Assembly (NCBI GenBank): GCA_964564655.1 | Contig: CAZMBO010000003.1 | Coordinates: 1 to 61,901 of the forward strand | Length of the DNA stretch: 61,901 nt | Origin: UBA8687 sp964564655 | Lineage (GTDB): Bacteria; Nitrospinota; Nitrospinia; Nitrospinales; VA-1 | Direction of reading: 5' to 3' | In this document: piece by piece, positions 8,160 to 16,753 of the stretch | Position numbering within the stretch: position 1 is the first letter of the stretch | How the letters are laid out: the number at the start of each line of letters is the position of its first letter | Notes under the pieces: model-generated | Told to the model about the DNA's origin: nothing | Databases searched by the model: none | The model's input: the letters and a program-made list of their open reading frames with translations, nothing else | Made by a program: the position numbers and the translations under genes

Positions 8160-8909
8160 TCAGGTGCCTATAACGTCTTTGGGAACCCAGCCTTTTTGTT
8201 TTGGATCCAATCTAACCTCAAACCAGCCTCGCTTTTCTTTAGTGATTGTCACGAGTGCACCTTCATGTAACTGGAATAGTGTGACATTGGATAGGTCGAG
8301 ACCAGATTTTACGTCAACTATTTTTGCAAGAACAACAGCCGTTTTCGAATTGGATTCAAGATGTAGTTTGACACCGACGGCAACAAAAGCCAATAGCAGT
8401 ATAGCGAGGAACGAATTCCGAGCCAATCTTAAGACTTCTGAGCGAAAATAAAACCATGCTGTAAGTATCACCCAGAAAATCAGGTTGACTGTTTTTGCGA
8501 GATTTATATTTTCATTTATATTTAGATCGTTTACCCAAAAGAAAAAGGTAGAAAGTGCGCTGTAGGTAGGTGGAGGGATTTTATCTCGAGTTTGTTGGAT
8601 AGCAAAAATCAAATTTGCTTGCAGATTTTCATCCCTTGGGATTAATTTTTTTGCACGAATGTAGTTTCTGATTGCAGGCCCGATTTTTCCAAGCCGAATA
8701 TAAGTATTTCCCAGATTATAGTACAAATAGCCGTTGTTTAACCCTCTTTGGATAAGAGATTCATAAGAGTCGGCTGCTTGTTGAAACTTATTGTTTTCAT
8801 ATAGGTCGTTTGCAATTGCCACTTCTCCCGAAAAGTCTCCCGCAAGGCTTGGGGGAGTGTGGTAAAAGAAGGCAACTAGAAAAAAGAATAAGGCAATATT
8901 TTTGATCAA
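8160..8909 (-). CDS. batE: BatE-like TPR and SH3-domain membrane protein
   Basis: The last gene of the Bat operon. Residues 1-23 are a signal peptide ending SLAGD. Residues 30-105 are TPR-like (NNKFQQAADSYESLIQRGL, YLYYNLGNTYIRLGKIGPAIRNY). Two hydrophobic segments follow near 135-155 and 165-185. The C-terminal 60 residues (AVVLAKIVDVKSGLDLSN...GWFEVRL...GWVPKDVIG) form a bacterial SH3-like domain. This order matches BatE of aerotolerance operons. It should sit in the inner membrane facing the periplasm. The ATG overlaps the batD stop by four bases. Confidence 0.85.
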   Translation of the reverse strand: MIKNIALFFFLVAFFYHTPPSLAGDFSGEVAIANDLYENNKFQQAADSYESLIQRGLNNGYLYYNLGNTYIRLGKIGPAIRNYIRAKKLIPRDENLQANLIFAIQQTRDKIPPPTYSALSTFFFWVNDLNINENINLAKTVNLIFWVILTAWFYFRSEVLRLARNSFLAILLLAFVAVGVKLHLESNSKTAVVLAKIVDVKSGLDLSNVTLFQLHEGALVTITKEKRGWFEVRLDPKQKGWVPKDVIGT

Positions 8910-10699
8910 GATTTTTTCTCCAGAATTTTGATGAGATTTTGTGATTCGTTTAGCAGTGCGCGATTATTTCCAGATGATTCCGGAGCATATTGTAGAGCTT
9001 CACATTTTTCTAAAAACTTTCGAGTGATATCCACATGGTCATATAGATAATCCGATTCTTTCAATTTGTGCTCTACTTCAGTTGCTGTAATGGCCTTACC
9101 TTCCATATTTAATTTATCACCGATGTATTCACGGAGTATCTCAGAGAGCTCACTTGCAAACTCTTTCGAATTTGTATATTTAGAATTAGTTAGACTCTTT
9201 AATCTTTGTGATGCTGCTTTATAGGCTTTTTGACTTCGATAAAAGGCCACATCGGTAGTCAGTCGTTTTTGTAGTCGGATAAAAAATGCGCAAATCAGAA
9301 AAAAGATTATTGGAGAAGTGAGTTCTAAAATAGTTAAAGATATATTTTGGGTATTAATATCATTAAAATCGTCCAGCTTGGTATGTAATGGCAGGATATC
9401 CTCAGCAAGAATTTCAATTTCTGGTTTTTCAGTGATACTGCCTGGAGAGTTCGATTGAACTAGATTTAAAGTTTCTTGAGATGAAGAAGGTCTGATATTT
9501 ACTTCAATAGGGTGGGTTTGGGCTTGTCGATAATCTTTAACCGTTGGATCAAAATAGGAAAGGGTGAAAGCGGGCAATTTAGCCGCCCCTGCTTTTAAAG
9601 GGACCAAAGCAAATTTAAAAACTTTCCTTCCTGTAACCTGGTTTCCGATGACCGTTTGGTTGAACTCCGGTTGATCAGGATAAACTTTAAACAAATTTTT
9701 CAGGTCAGGTTCCGGCAATGATACTCCACGGAGGTTTCCATTTCCTGAAACTGTGATCGTTAGTGTGGTAGTATCTCCCACTTCAAGATCGTCCTTCCCC
9801 AGATTTGCAATAATATTAAAATTCCCGATTGTATTTTTAAAATCTCCGGGTTTTCCCTTTTCGGGTAATGGTAAAACTTCAATCGATATGGGTTTGGTTC
9901 GTAAGACCTTGTGTTCGGCACGAGTTCCCTGACTAAAAAATGGATCATTAAAAAACTGGCTAAACGATCCTCGATTGGATCTATTCTGGGTGCGGTGATA
10001 GATGTCAAATTCAAGGGTCGCAGGCGGAATTTCTGCTTTGCCAGGTTTGATTGGAAATAGGGCTACCGATATTTCCTGCACCTGATATTGAATGCCATTT
10101 ACGACACTTTGATAGCTTTTTGCTTTTCCCAATTCTTCTTTTTGAAAATAAGAAGCTCCAAACGGCATGTTCAGGTCAAAATTTTTGGCCTCAACCCGGT
10201 AAAAAAATTTAAAAGAATAAATTAACTGTTCGCCGATATAAGCTTCTTTGTTTGAAACAGTTGATTCTACAAATACTGGACTATTACCGGATTTGCCTGG
10301 GGTGGTAGATTTTTTCACCACAATATTAATTGCTTGCGTGGAATAAACTTTGTTATTTGCGCGAATGCGAGCTGGTCCAATTACAAATTGGCCTGTGTTC
10401 ATGGGGGTCAATCGGTAATTGTGAGTAATGGATACACTGCGCTCCATATTAATGATCTGTGTTGAGGAAGAAGTTCCGGAAGATGTGATGCGAAAATCCG
10501 GCAAGGCAGGTAGTTCGGGAGGGGATGTATTTTGAGTTCCTTTTATGGTTACAGATAATTGCACACTGTCATCAAGTGTGATTTGATTTCTATCTACTGT
10601 GGCCACTACCTGAATATCTTTTCCGAAGGCAGGTAATGAAAGTGCCGTCCATAAAATAAGAATAAACAATAATGATTTAGGCTTAGAAAAAGTCTCCAT
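8906..10699 (-). CDS. batD: BatD, oxygen-tolerance family membrane protein
   Basis: 597 residues. A signal peptide (about 1-27, ending LPAFGKD) leads into Ig-like BatD repeats. These include VTIKGTQNTSPPELPALPDF, a STQIINM segment with YRLTPMNTGQFVIGPARI, and a later block VSGNGNLRGVSLPEPDL...FNQTVIGNQVTGRKVFKFALVPLKAG. One membrane helix lies near 455-475 (SPIIFFLICAFFI), followed by a cytoplasmic helical tail. In Bacteroides and Leptospira, Bat proteins affect stress resistance or aerotolerance, though the mechanism is unsettled. It starts one base after batC ends and overlaps batE, consistent with one polycistronic message. Confidence 0.9.
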   Translation of the reverse strand: METFSKPKSLLFILILWTALSLPAFGKDIQVVATVDRNQITLDDSVQLSVTIKGTQNTSPPELPALPDFRITSSGTSSSTQIINMERSVSITHNYRLTPMNTGQFVIGPARIRANNKVYSTQAINIVVKKSTTPGKSGNSPVFVESTVSNKEAYIGEQLIYSFKFFYRVEAKNFDLNMPFGASYFQKEELGKAKSYQSVVNGIQYQVQEISVALFPIKPGKAEIPPATLEFDIYHRTQNRSNRGSFSQFFNDPFFSQGTRAEHKVLRTKPISIEVLPLPEKGKPGDFKNTIGNFNIIANLGKDDLEVGDTTTLTITVSGNGNLRGVSLPEPDLKNLFKVYPDQPEFNQTVIGNQVTGRKVFKFALVPLKAGAAKLPAFTLSYFDPTVKDYRQAQTHPIEVNIRPSSSQETLNLVQSNSPGSITEKPEIEILAEDILPLHTKLDDFNDINTQNISLTILELTSPIIFFLICAFFIRLQKRLTTDVAFYRSQKAYKAASQRLKSLTNSKYTNSKEFASELSEILREYIGDKLNMEGKAITATEVEHKLKESDYLYDHVDITRKFLEKCEALQYAPESSGNNRALLNESQNLIKILEKKS

Positions 10700-11458
10700 T
10701 TACCACTGATTGCTTTGATAAGGTTGTTTGGGTTTTATTTTCCCAGCTTGCATTTGGCTGATTTTTTTTAAATCCTCAGAAAGGTTTCCTAGCAACTGTT
10801 CAGCTTCCTCTTCACTTAACTCCTGAGGATTCGTTTTTGCGGATTTGCTTTGGTCTTTTTGCTGAGGTTCGTTTTCAGATGGAGAAGTCTCGTTTTGATT
10901 AGGCTCCTGTTTTTCACCTTTCTCTTCATTTTTAGATTTTTGTTGCTCAGATTGGTCTTTATTTTGTTTAGAAGAATCATTTTTATCTGAGTTTTTTTCC
11001 TGTTCTTCTTTCTTTTTCAGCTGTTCGCGAACAAATTCAAGATTGAATTTTGCGTCCATATCTGAGGGATCTAGAGACAAAACTTTTTTATAGGTTTTTT
11101 CGGCTTCTTCAAGCTTCCCCATTTTGAAAAGTGCATTGCCAGAATTATATAGAGAATTTTTTTTTAACTGCGGGTCAGAACCATCTAAGGCTGAGTGCGT
11201 GTAGTCTTGCAGCGCTTCTTTATATTTACCCTGTTTGTAGTAGGAACTGCCTAGATTATAATCGAGACGTCGATCATCAGGACGATTTGAGCGAGCCTCG
11301 GCAAAGTTTTTTTCGGCTTCGAGGAAGAGACCTTCCTGATATTGATTCAGCCCTTCCTGAATATTTGAGTCTGCCTGGTCGGCATACACAGGGGAGTTTG
11401 TCAGTAGAACAAGAAGGCCAACAACGAGAATTAGTCTGGATCGAAGTTTGCAATCCAT
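10700..11458 (-). CDS. batC: BatC-like secreted TPR protein
   Basis: A signal peptide (RSRLILVVGLLVLLTNSPVYAD) precedes three or so TPR units: GLNQYQEGLFLEAEKNFAEA, RLDYNLGSSYYKQGKYKEALQDY and NSGNALFKMGKLEEAEKTYKKVL. From about residue 150 the chain turns into a long Lys/Glu/Gln/Asn-rich low-complexity stretch. It ends in a short helix, PQELSEEEAEQLLGNLSEDLKKI, and the tail PYQSNQW. A TTG three codons upstream is possible, but the ATG at 11458 is preferred. It sits between the Bax-inhibitor gene and batD. The TPRs should bind partner Bat proteins in the periplasm (inference). Confidence 0.85.
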   Translation of the reverse strand: MDCKLRSRLILVVGLLVLLTNSPVYADQADSNIQEGLNQYQEGLFLEAEKNFAEARSNRPDDRRLDYNLGSSYYKQGKYKEALQDYTHSALDGSDPQLKKNSLYNSGNALFKMGKLEEAEKTYKKVLSLDPSDMDAKFNLEFVREQLKKKEEQEKNSDKNDSSKQNKDQSEQQKSKNEEKGEKQEPNQNETSPSENEPQQKDQSKSAKTNPQELSEEEAEQLLGNLSEDLKKISQMQAGKIKPKQPYQSNQW

Positions 11459-11480
11459 AACTTTCAATGAAATGAATGAC

Positions 11481-11502
11481 GATTCCCGCCGAAACGGGAA
11501 TC
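11481..11502. repeat. GATTCCCG hairpin, probable dispersed palindrome
   Basis: GATTCCCG (11481-11488) is perfectly complementary to CGGGAATC (11495-11502), with the loop CCGAAA. It is preceded by AATGAATGAC. It lies between the Bax-inhibitor and batC genes, inside the operon. The sequence resembles the widespread CCCGC/GCGGG intergenic palindromes of several bacterial genomes. It has no T-run on either strand, so it is not a simple terminator. It may modulate message stability between batC and its upstream gene (inference). Confidence 0.45.
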
Positions 11503-11528
11503 AGACAATATTAGGTTTAAAAATGCGA

Positions 11529-12230
11529 TTATCTCCTGTCTCCCATTAGCCTTAGAAGCATCAGGAACAGGTTTATGAAATCAAGGTAGAGAGTGAGGGC
11601 ACCGCGAATGGCTTCCTTTGTGTCTTCATCGGTGCCTTCGTTACCGAGGATATTCATCTCTTTGATCTTTTGCGTGTCGTAAGCAGTTAATCCCACAAAG
11701 ATTAGAACACCAGCGTAGGTAATGATCATATGCATCATATGGCTTTCCATAAAAATATTAACCACTGAAGCAATGATGATTCCGATCAGACCCATGAATA
11801 AAAAACTACCCCATGAGGTAAGATCCTTTTTGGTGGTATAGCCGTAAAGACTCATCGCCCCAAAGGTGCCTGCTGTTACGAAAAACGTTGATGTTATGGA
11901 TGCGGCGGTGTAAACCACGAATAAGGTGGAAAAGGTTATTCCGGTCAATCCCGCATAAAGAAAAAATACTCCGGTTGCCTGACTAACGCTCATTTGCATG
12001 ACCCGCGATGCTAGCCAGAATACAAGGCCAATTTGAGCAATTATTAGAACAATGGGAAGAATCGGATTGCCCATTACAATATTGAAAAGCGTTGGGGTAT
12101 TGGCAACGTAATAAGCCATAAAACCGGTGATCCCGAGTCCGGCTGCCATCCAGTTGTATACACGTACCATAAACCTTTGCTGCTCTGCTGCTACGGCATC
12201 TATGCTCATGGTTCGAGGGGAGTTTTCCAT
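11529..12230 (-). CDS. Bax inhibitor-1 family (YccA/YbhL-like) membrane protein
   Basis: 233 residues with about seven hydrophobic helices and the family's signature regions: FMVRVYNWMAAGLGITGFMAYYVA at the front, then GLTGITFSTLFVVYTAASITSTFF and YTTKKDLTSWGSFLFMGLIG. The conserved C-terminus is GLTAYDTQKIKEM followed by GALTLYLDFINLFLMLLRLMG. Bacterial relatives include a pH-sensitive calcium leak channel (BsYetJ) and the FtsH modulator YccA; which role applies here cannot be read from sequence. The start is well supported by GAAAGGA upstream. The gene sits on the same strand between batB and batC, an unusual guest in this operon. The 150 bases upstream could hold its own promoter. Confidence 0.92.
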   Translation of the reverse strand: MENSPRTMSIDAVAAEQQRFMVRVYNWMAAGLGITGFMAYYVANTPTLFNIVMGNPILPIVLIIAQIGLVFWLASRVMQMSVSQATGVFFLYAGLTGITFSTLFVVYTAASITSTFFVTAGTFGAMSLYGYTTKKDLTSWGSFLFMGLIGIIIASVVNIFMESHMMHMIITYAGVLIFVGLTAYDTQKIKEMNILGNEGTDEDTKEAIRGALTLYLDFINLFLMLLRLMGDRR

Positions 12231-12315
12231 TATATTTTTCCTTTCAATACATTAATTCGTCAAAAAAGCGAACTTTTTCAAGTGCTGATAATAGATGGAA
12301 TTTCCAATCAATTTT

Positions 12316-12327
12316 GTCAAGGTTGAC
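12316..12327. promoter_or_regulatory. 12-base inverted repeat upstream of the Bax-inhibitor gene
   Basis: GTCAA (12316-12320), GG, TTGAC (12323-12327) forms a compact inverted repeat in the 150-base space between batB and the Bax-inhibitor gene. On the reverse strand it includes TTGAC, the start of a -35-like box, but I could not place a convincing -10 at 16-18 bases. It might be an operator. The evidence is weak. Confidence 0.25.
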
Positions 12328-12380
12328 TTTAGCTACTGCTAATATTCTAACAAAATCCGAGGGATAAATGGAGGCCATTT

Positions 12381-13388
12381 TCAAGGATTCGTTTCCCGTT
12401 TTCTTGCTGCTAAATTGGTTTCATAGAGTAAGAATAACAGGGCAGGGAAAATGAACCATTGGAATCGTTCCTGCCATATTTTTCTTCGTTCTGATTTAAA
12501 CTTTTTCTTTTCGAGATTCTGATTTATTTGGTCGAGATAAATGGTTTTCAGGTCAATATCTCCGGTTACGGACCTGACATAGCTGCCACCTGTTTCCAAC
12601 GAAATTTTTTGCAAAGTGGTCTCGTCCAGTTTTGTTAGAACAACCTCACCCTCTTCGTTTTTTAGAAAGCCTCCAGTCTTATCTGGATTTGGCAATGGAG
12701 CTCCAATTTCTTTCCCGATTCCAATGGTAAAAATTTTAACACCGACCTCACGGGCCTCTTTGGCAGCCTGCACCGCTTCCCCGGTTTGGTCTTCACCATC
12801 TGTTATAAGAATAATTGCTTTAGATTTTTTCTCCTCTGTGCGAAAAGCTTTAACGGACTTTCTCAATGCATCACCTATGGCTGTTCCCTGGACAGGAATA
12901 AGGTCGGTGTCAATTGCATTGAGAAAAATTCGCGCAGCAGAATAATCGAGTGTGAGTGGACATTGGACAAAAGAAGTGCCTGCGAATGCGACAAGGCCCA
13001 CACGATCGCCTCTCAGCATACCCAACAGATCAGAGATTTTGCGTTTTGCTCTTTCAAGACGATTCGGTTTTATATCTTCGGCAAGCATGCTGCGTGATAC
13101 ATCCAGTGCAATAATTATATCAACTCCTTCTTGGTTTATATCTTCCCATTGATAGCCCCATTGAGGACGGGTAAGAGCAAGTAAAAGAAACAAGAATGTA
13201 AAGGCGAGGCATATTGTTCTAAGTTTTAGTTGATCTTTAAAACTTGGGGCCACCAACTTGGAAAACAAGTTCTCACCGCAAAATTGGACAAGGAGTTCAT
13301 ATTTCTTGCGGTTTCCCCAAACCAGAAAAAAAAGGAAGGGAATCAAAGTCCAGAATAAATAGAAAAGGGAGGAGTCACCAAATTTCAT
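12381..13388 (-). CDS. batB: BatB, VWA-domain membrane protein
   Basis: 335 residues. Two hydrophobic helices lie near the N-terminus (FYLFWTLIPFLFFLVW and LRTICLAFTFLFLLLAL). A von Willebrand A domain spans about 85-290, and a C-terminal membrane helix is formed by WFIFPALLFLLYE. The MIDAS metal site is intact: DVSRS (DxSxS) in IIALDVSRSMLAEDI, then GTAIGDAL with the threonine and ITDGED with the aspartate. Batch-mates BatA and BatB form envelope complexes in other bacteria. It begins one base after batA stops. Confidence 0.92.
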   Translation of the reverse strand: MKFGDSSLFYLFWTLIPFLFFLVWGNRKKYELLVQFCGENLFSKLVAPSFKDQLKLRTICLAFTFLFLLLALTRPQWGYQWEDINQEGVDIIIALDVSRSMLAEDIKPNRLERAKRKISDLLGMLRGDRVGLVAFAGTSFVQCPLTLDYSAARIFLNAIDTDLIPVQGTAIGDALRKSVKAFRTEEKKSKAIILITDGEDQTGEAVQAAKEAREVGVKIFTIGIGKEIGAPLPNPDKTGGFLKNEEGEVVLTKLDETTLQKISLETGGSYVRSVTGDIDLKTIYLDQINQNLEKKKFKSERRKIWQERFQWFIFPALLFLLYETNLAARKRETNP

Positions 13389-13389
13389 A

Positions 13390-14388
13390 TCAAGGGATCC
13401 TCCTCAAAACGGTGTTGGACAATCCAATTTCCAAAAGCAGAAGCAGTAGTCCTGGAATGAGGAAGTAGTGGAATAGTTCGGTGTATTCTGAGTGATCTAT
13501 AACTTTAACCTCAGACTTTTCCATTTCATCAATTTGTTTGTAAATAGCTTTTAATGATTCGAGATCGGTAGCGCGAAAATATTGTCCTCCGGTTAAGTCG
13601 GATATTTTCTTCAACGTATTTTCATCAATATCCACTTGTTGATAAACATAACGTTGTCCGAAAATTGAATTGACCAGAAATGGCGCTTTCCCATGAGTTC
13701 CCACTGCTATGGTATGAATTTTAATTCCAAACGCTTTGGCCGTTTGTGCTGCTTGAAGAGGGGGAAGATTGCCAGCATTGTTTCTGCCATCTGTTAAAAG
13801 GATGATCACTTTTGATTTCGATTCAAGATCTTTCAAGCGTTTGACCGCTATACCGATGGCAGACCCTATTGCTGTTGAATCGCCTGCCATTCCGATACTC
13901 AGCTTGCTGAGGAAAGATTGTAGGACTCCCTGATCAAGAGTGAGGGGACATTGAGTGTATGCTTCTGAACCAAAAACAACCATGCCCATGCGATCGTTAG
14001 GACGGTTCTCAATAAACTGTGAGACAACATCTTTGACCATTGCCAGCCGCGTATCACGTTTCTCATCTTTGATAAAATCAAGGGCCTGCATACTTCCAGA
14101 AGTGTCCAAGGCCAGCATAATATCTACTCCGACAGACAGTATCTCGGTGCTTTTGTGACCTTCCTGGGGTCGGGCTAGGGCAAGCACCAAAAGAGATATG
14201 CCAATCATTCTAAGGACTAATGGCAGGATGGACAGCATTTCAACCCGCGCCGAGCGGATCGCCTGCAATGTATCGATAGATGAATAACTGATTGTTGCCT
14301 GTAGTTTTCCTTTTCCTCGAATGGCAAGAAACGGAACCATTAAAAGAAATAGCAGTAACCAGGGATCTTCAAATCGAAAAAAGCTCAT
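13390..14388 (-). CDS. batA: BatA, VWA-domain membrane protein
   Basis: A 332-residue paralogue of the next gene, with the same plan: N-terminal hydrophobic helices (DPWLLLFLLMVPFLA and ILPLVLRMIGISLLVLALA), a VWA domain and a C-terminal helix (LFHYFLIPGLLLLLLEIG). The MIDAS residues are present in LALDTSGSMQALDF, DSTAIGSAIG and LLTDGRNNAGN. The VWA domain should face the periplasm and bind divalent metal. Its stop is followed one base later by batB, and it starts two bases after the BatD-like gene ends, so the operon is tightly packed here. Confidence 0.92.
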   Translation of the reverse strand: MSFFRFEDPWLLLFLLMVPFLAIRGKGKLQATISYSSIDTLQAIRSARVEMLSILPLVLRMIGISLLVLALARPQEGHKSTEILSVGVDIMLALDTSGSMQALDFIKDEKRDTRLAMVKDVVSQFIENRPNDRMGMVVFGSEAYTQCPLTLDQGVLQSFLSKLSIGMAGDSTAIGSAIGIAVKRLKDLESKSKVIILLTDGRNNAGNLPPLQAAQTAKAFGIKIHTIAVGTHGKAPFLVNSIFGQRYVYQQVDIDENTLKKISDLTGGQYFRATDLESLKAIYKQIDEMEKSEVKVIDHSEYTELFHYFLIPGLLLLLLEIGLSNTVLRRIP

Positions 14389-14390
14389 AA

Positions 14391-15362
14391 TTAATTCGGT
14401 ATTTGTTGAATAGGTGGTGTGGCTTCTTTAATAAAATGAATCACTGGTTCTATTGGATTGTAATTCGTTTCAACTTCAGCTTTTGCGAATTTGACTTTAT
14501 CGCTTTCTGTGAGAATGTTTCTTGCCTGAAGTTTTTGTTTTTCATTTAAATCAGAAAAACCTTTAAAATGAGAAATGATCTCTTCTGTGGTCCACTCCTG
14601 AGCTGGAAACTGATAACGGTTTTCCAAGTATCTTCTAAATATTTCTGATAGTTCAAAAAAATGATCGCGAATACGTCCTTGCTTCATCAATTCGCGACTT
14701 TCGAGTTCTTGTAATTCTTTAAGGGCTTTTTGCTCTGCCGTGAGTAGGGTCAGGGGTTCTGGTTTCGGGTCGGATTTTTTTTGCCATTTTTTCCAAATAA
14801 AATAACTCAGGGCTAATAAACATAATACCCCCAGTGTTTTCCAAATATAATGAACCCAGGGAGCCTTTATATGGATAATGGGTTTGATGTCCTTTATGTC
14901 AGAAGCGTTACCTTCGAGTTGCAACAGCGATTGCACATCAACATTGACTTCGGGAGCGATTATTTTACCCTTAACAATCTTATTGTTTTGATCTGGGGCG
15001 TCAAACCCTAAGGGGATTGCGGGAATTGTTAATAATCCTGTTTTATCAACTCTCAATTTTAACCAGAACTCCTGAATAGTTTGATTTCTTACTTTTCTGG
15101 GCTTCCTTTTGCCGTGCCCAATTTTTTCAAACCCTTCGGGTATAACGTATTCAGGTGCATGGATAATAATATCCGAATCGTGATTTACTATGATGGAATA
15201 AGTGAGGATATCTCCCAATGTGGGTTGGGTAATATCGACCTGCGTGACAATAGAGACTGGATCTTCGGGGTTGCTCCGTGCAGCAGGGGTGTTTATCAAT
15301 TGAAAGAAGTAAGCTAAAAAAAATAGCAGAGTAGCTTTTGAAGAAATTCTCTGATAGACCAT
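14391..15362 (-). CDS. BatD-like single-domain membrane protein
   Basis: 323 residues. A signal peptide (about 8-30) leads to one Ig-like region: VDITQPTLGDILTYSIIVNHDSDI, then EFWLKLRVDKTGLLTIPAIPLGF. A membrane helix lies near 175-192 (TLGVLCLLALSYFIWKKW). The cytoplasmic tail has the pattern FFELSEIFRRYLENRYQFPAQEWTTEEII, as seen in DUF4381/BatD-type C-termini. It looks like a shortened BatD that keeps only one extracellular domain and the tail. With the full-length BatD downstream, the operon has two proteins of this kind. It is packed against the genes on both sides. Confidence 0.75.
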   Translation of the reverse strand: MVYQRISSKATLLFFLAYFFQLINTPAARSNPEDPVSIVTQVDITQPTLGDILTYSIIVNHDSDIIIHAPEYVIPEGFEKIGHGKRKPRKVRNQTIQEFWLKLRVDKTGLLTIPAIPLGFDAPDQNNKIVKGKIIAPEVNVDVQSLLQLEGNASDIKDIKPIIHIKAPWVHYIWKTLGVLCLLALSYFIWKKWQKKSDPKPEPLTLLTAEQKALKELQELESRELMKQGRIRDHFFELSEIFRRYLENRYQFPAQEWTTEEIISHFKGFSDLNEKQKLQARNILTESDKVKFAKAEVETNYNPIEPVIHFIKEATPPIQQIPN

Positions 15363-15365
15363 AAA

Positions 15366-15797
15366 CTATTTTTCTTTGGCGATGCAGGTGTCAATGAGGG
15401 GTTGGAGTTCAGTAGTATTTTCGGGATTGGCAGCTTCTGAACGGAACAGCCATACTAGTCCTTCTTTGCAATTGCCAAGCTTCAGATAGAGTTTTCCAGC
15501 AATGGAGGCAGCCACGGCCCGGGTTGACGAGTTGGAATTCTCTAATTGCCAAATTTCTATATATTGATCAAGAGCCTGTTCAATTAGTCCAGCCTGTTGC
15601 AAACGTTCTCCTGCTTTGTTGAGTTCAGAAATTTTTGGGTCTATTAAAATTTTTTTCTGTGTTTTTGATACATTTTCTTTGGTTATCAGCTTTGTAAAAA
15701 ATGCGACGAAAGCAAATAAAGTGATACCAGTTAAAATATAAACACCGGCCTTTAACTTTCTACTGACTCCATCTTCGGGTATTTTTGAATCACTCAT
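15366..15797 (-). CDS. Membrane-anchored TPR-like protein of the Bat operon
   Basis: 143 residues. One membrane helix (about 17-37, AGVYILTGITLFAFVAFFTKL) is followed by a helical domain with TPR-like spacing: AGERLQQAGLIEQALDQYIEIWQLE and AASIAGKLYLKLGNCKEGLVWLFRSEA. Two cysteines, one in GNCKEG and one near the C-terminus, could form a periplasmic disulfide. I know no named family. Its place between DUF58 and the BatD-like gene, with 2-3 base spacing, ties it to the Bat complex. Confidence 0.7.
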   Translation of the reverse strand: MSDSKIPEDGVSRKLKAGVYILTGITLFAFVAFFTKLITKENVSKTQKKILIDPKISELNKAGERLQQAGLIEQALDQYIEIWQLENSNSSTRAVAASIAGKLYLKLGNCKEGLVWLFRSEAANPENTTELQPLIDTCIAKEK

Positions 15798-15799
15798 AA

Positions 15800-16747
15800 T
15801 TAATGTTTCTTTTCTCTAAGTTTAAAATATTTGACGATAGGATCTGTTAAGGGTTTGTTAGTGAATACTTCTATAGTGTCGATTCCAATAGAGTTAAAAA
15901 ACATTTTTCGATCTTGACGTTTTTTTATGCAAAGTGATTTGTGTTTCTTGAGCATTTCTTTATCATTCGTGTCGATCAACAATGTGTTGCCAGTTTCAGA
16001 ATCTTCAAGGAATACCATCCCTACTTCGGGAAGGGTTTCTTCGCGTGGATCAATTATGTTTATTGCAATGAGGTCGAATCTTTGATTTGCGAGTTTTAAT
16101 TGAGGCTCGTAGTTTTCGTCCTGGAAATCTGAGATCAGAAAAGTAGTGGCCTTCTTTTTCTGGATTTTTAGAAGGTACTCCAGGGGCAGTGAAAGGTTCG
16201 TTTTTTTGCCATCAGGTTTGAAGCTCAAAATGGTACGAATAATATTCCAAATATGACCTTTTCCTTTTTTGGGTGGAATGTGGTGTTCAATTTTATCTGA
16301 AAAGATGATGAGTCCGATTTTGTCATTATTCTTAATAGCCGCAAATGCAAGAATCGATGCGACTTCTGCGGCAACTTCGGTTTTCATTTTTTGATCAGAT
16401 CCAAAACTTCCAGAAGAACTCACATCTACCAATAGCATCAGTGTGAGCTCCCGCTCCTCAATGAATTCTTTTATGAAGGGCTGGTTCATTCGAGCAGTAA
16501 CGTTCCAATCAATCAACCGTATGTCATCACCGGATTGATATTCGCGCACTTCACTAAATTCCATTCCACGCCCTTTGAATGCGGAGACATATTCGCCCGC
16601 CATAATGTCATTCACCATGTAGTTGGTTTTTACCTGGATATTTTTGATACGTTGTAATAGTTCAGGAGAAAGTTGATTTTCTCTTTCAGATTGGGTCTCA
16701 GGGAAGTGGAACCATTCGCGAATATTTTTTGAAAGTGTTTGGAACAT
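15800..16747 (-). CDS. DUF58 domain protein (VWA-like, MoxR-associated)
   Basis: 315 residues. The DUF58 signature is clear: GRGMEFSEVREYQSGDDIRLIDWNVTARMNQPFIKEFIEERE. A VWA-like fold with LLVDVSSSGSFGS as its metal site follows, and TTFLISDFQDENYE in the second half. It has no membrane segment, so it is cytoplasmic or peripheral. DUF58 proteins sit beside MoxR ATPases in most bacteria and are thought to be a client or adaptor of the chaperone. Six bases separate it from moxR. Confidence 0.92.
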   Translation of the reverse strand: MFQTLSKNIREWFHFPETQSERENQLSPELLQRIKNIQVKTNYMVNDIMAGEYVSAFKGRGMEFSEVREYQSGDDIRLIDWNVTARMNQPFIKEFIEERELTLMLLVDVSSSGSFGSDQKMKTEVAAEVASILAFAAIKNNDKIGLIIFSDKIEHHIPPKKGKGHIWNIIRTILSFKPDGKKTNLSLPLEYLLKIQKKKATTFLISDFQDENYEPQLKLANQRFDLIAINIIDPREETLPEVGMVFLEDSETGNTLLIDTNDKEMLKKHKSLCIKKRQDRKMFFNSIGIDTIEVFTNKPLTDPIVKYFKLREKKH

Positions 16748-16753
16748 AAAAGG

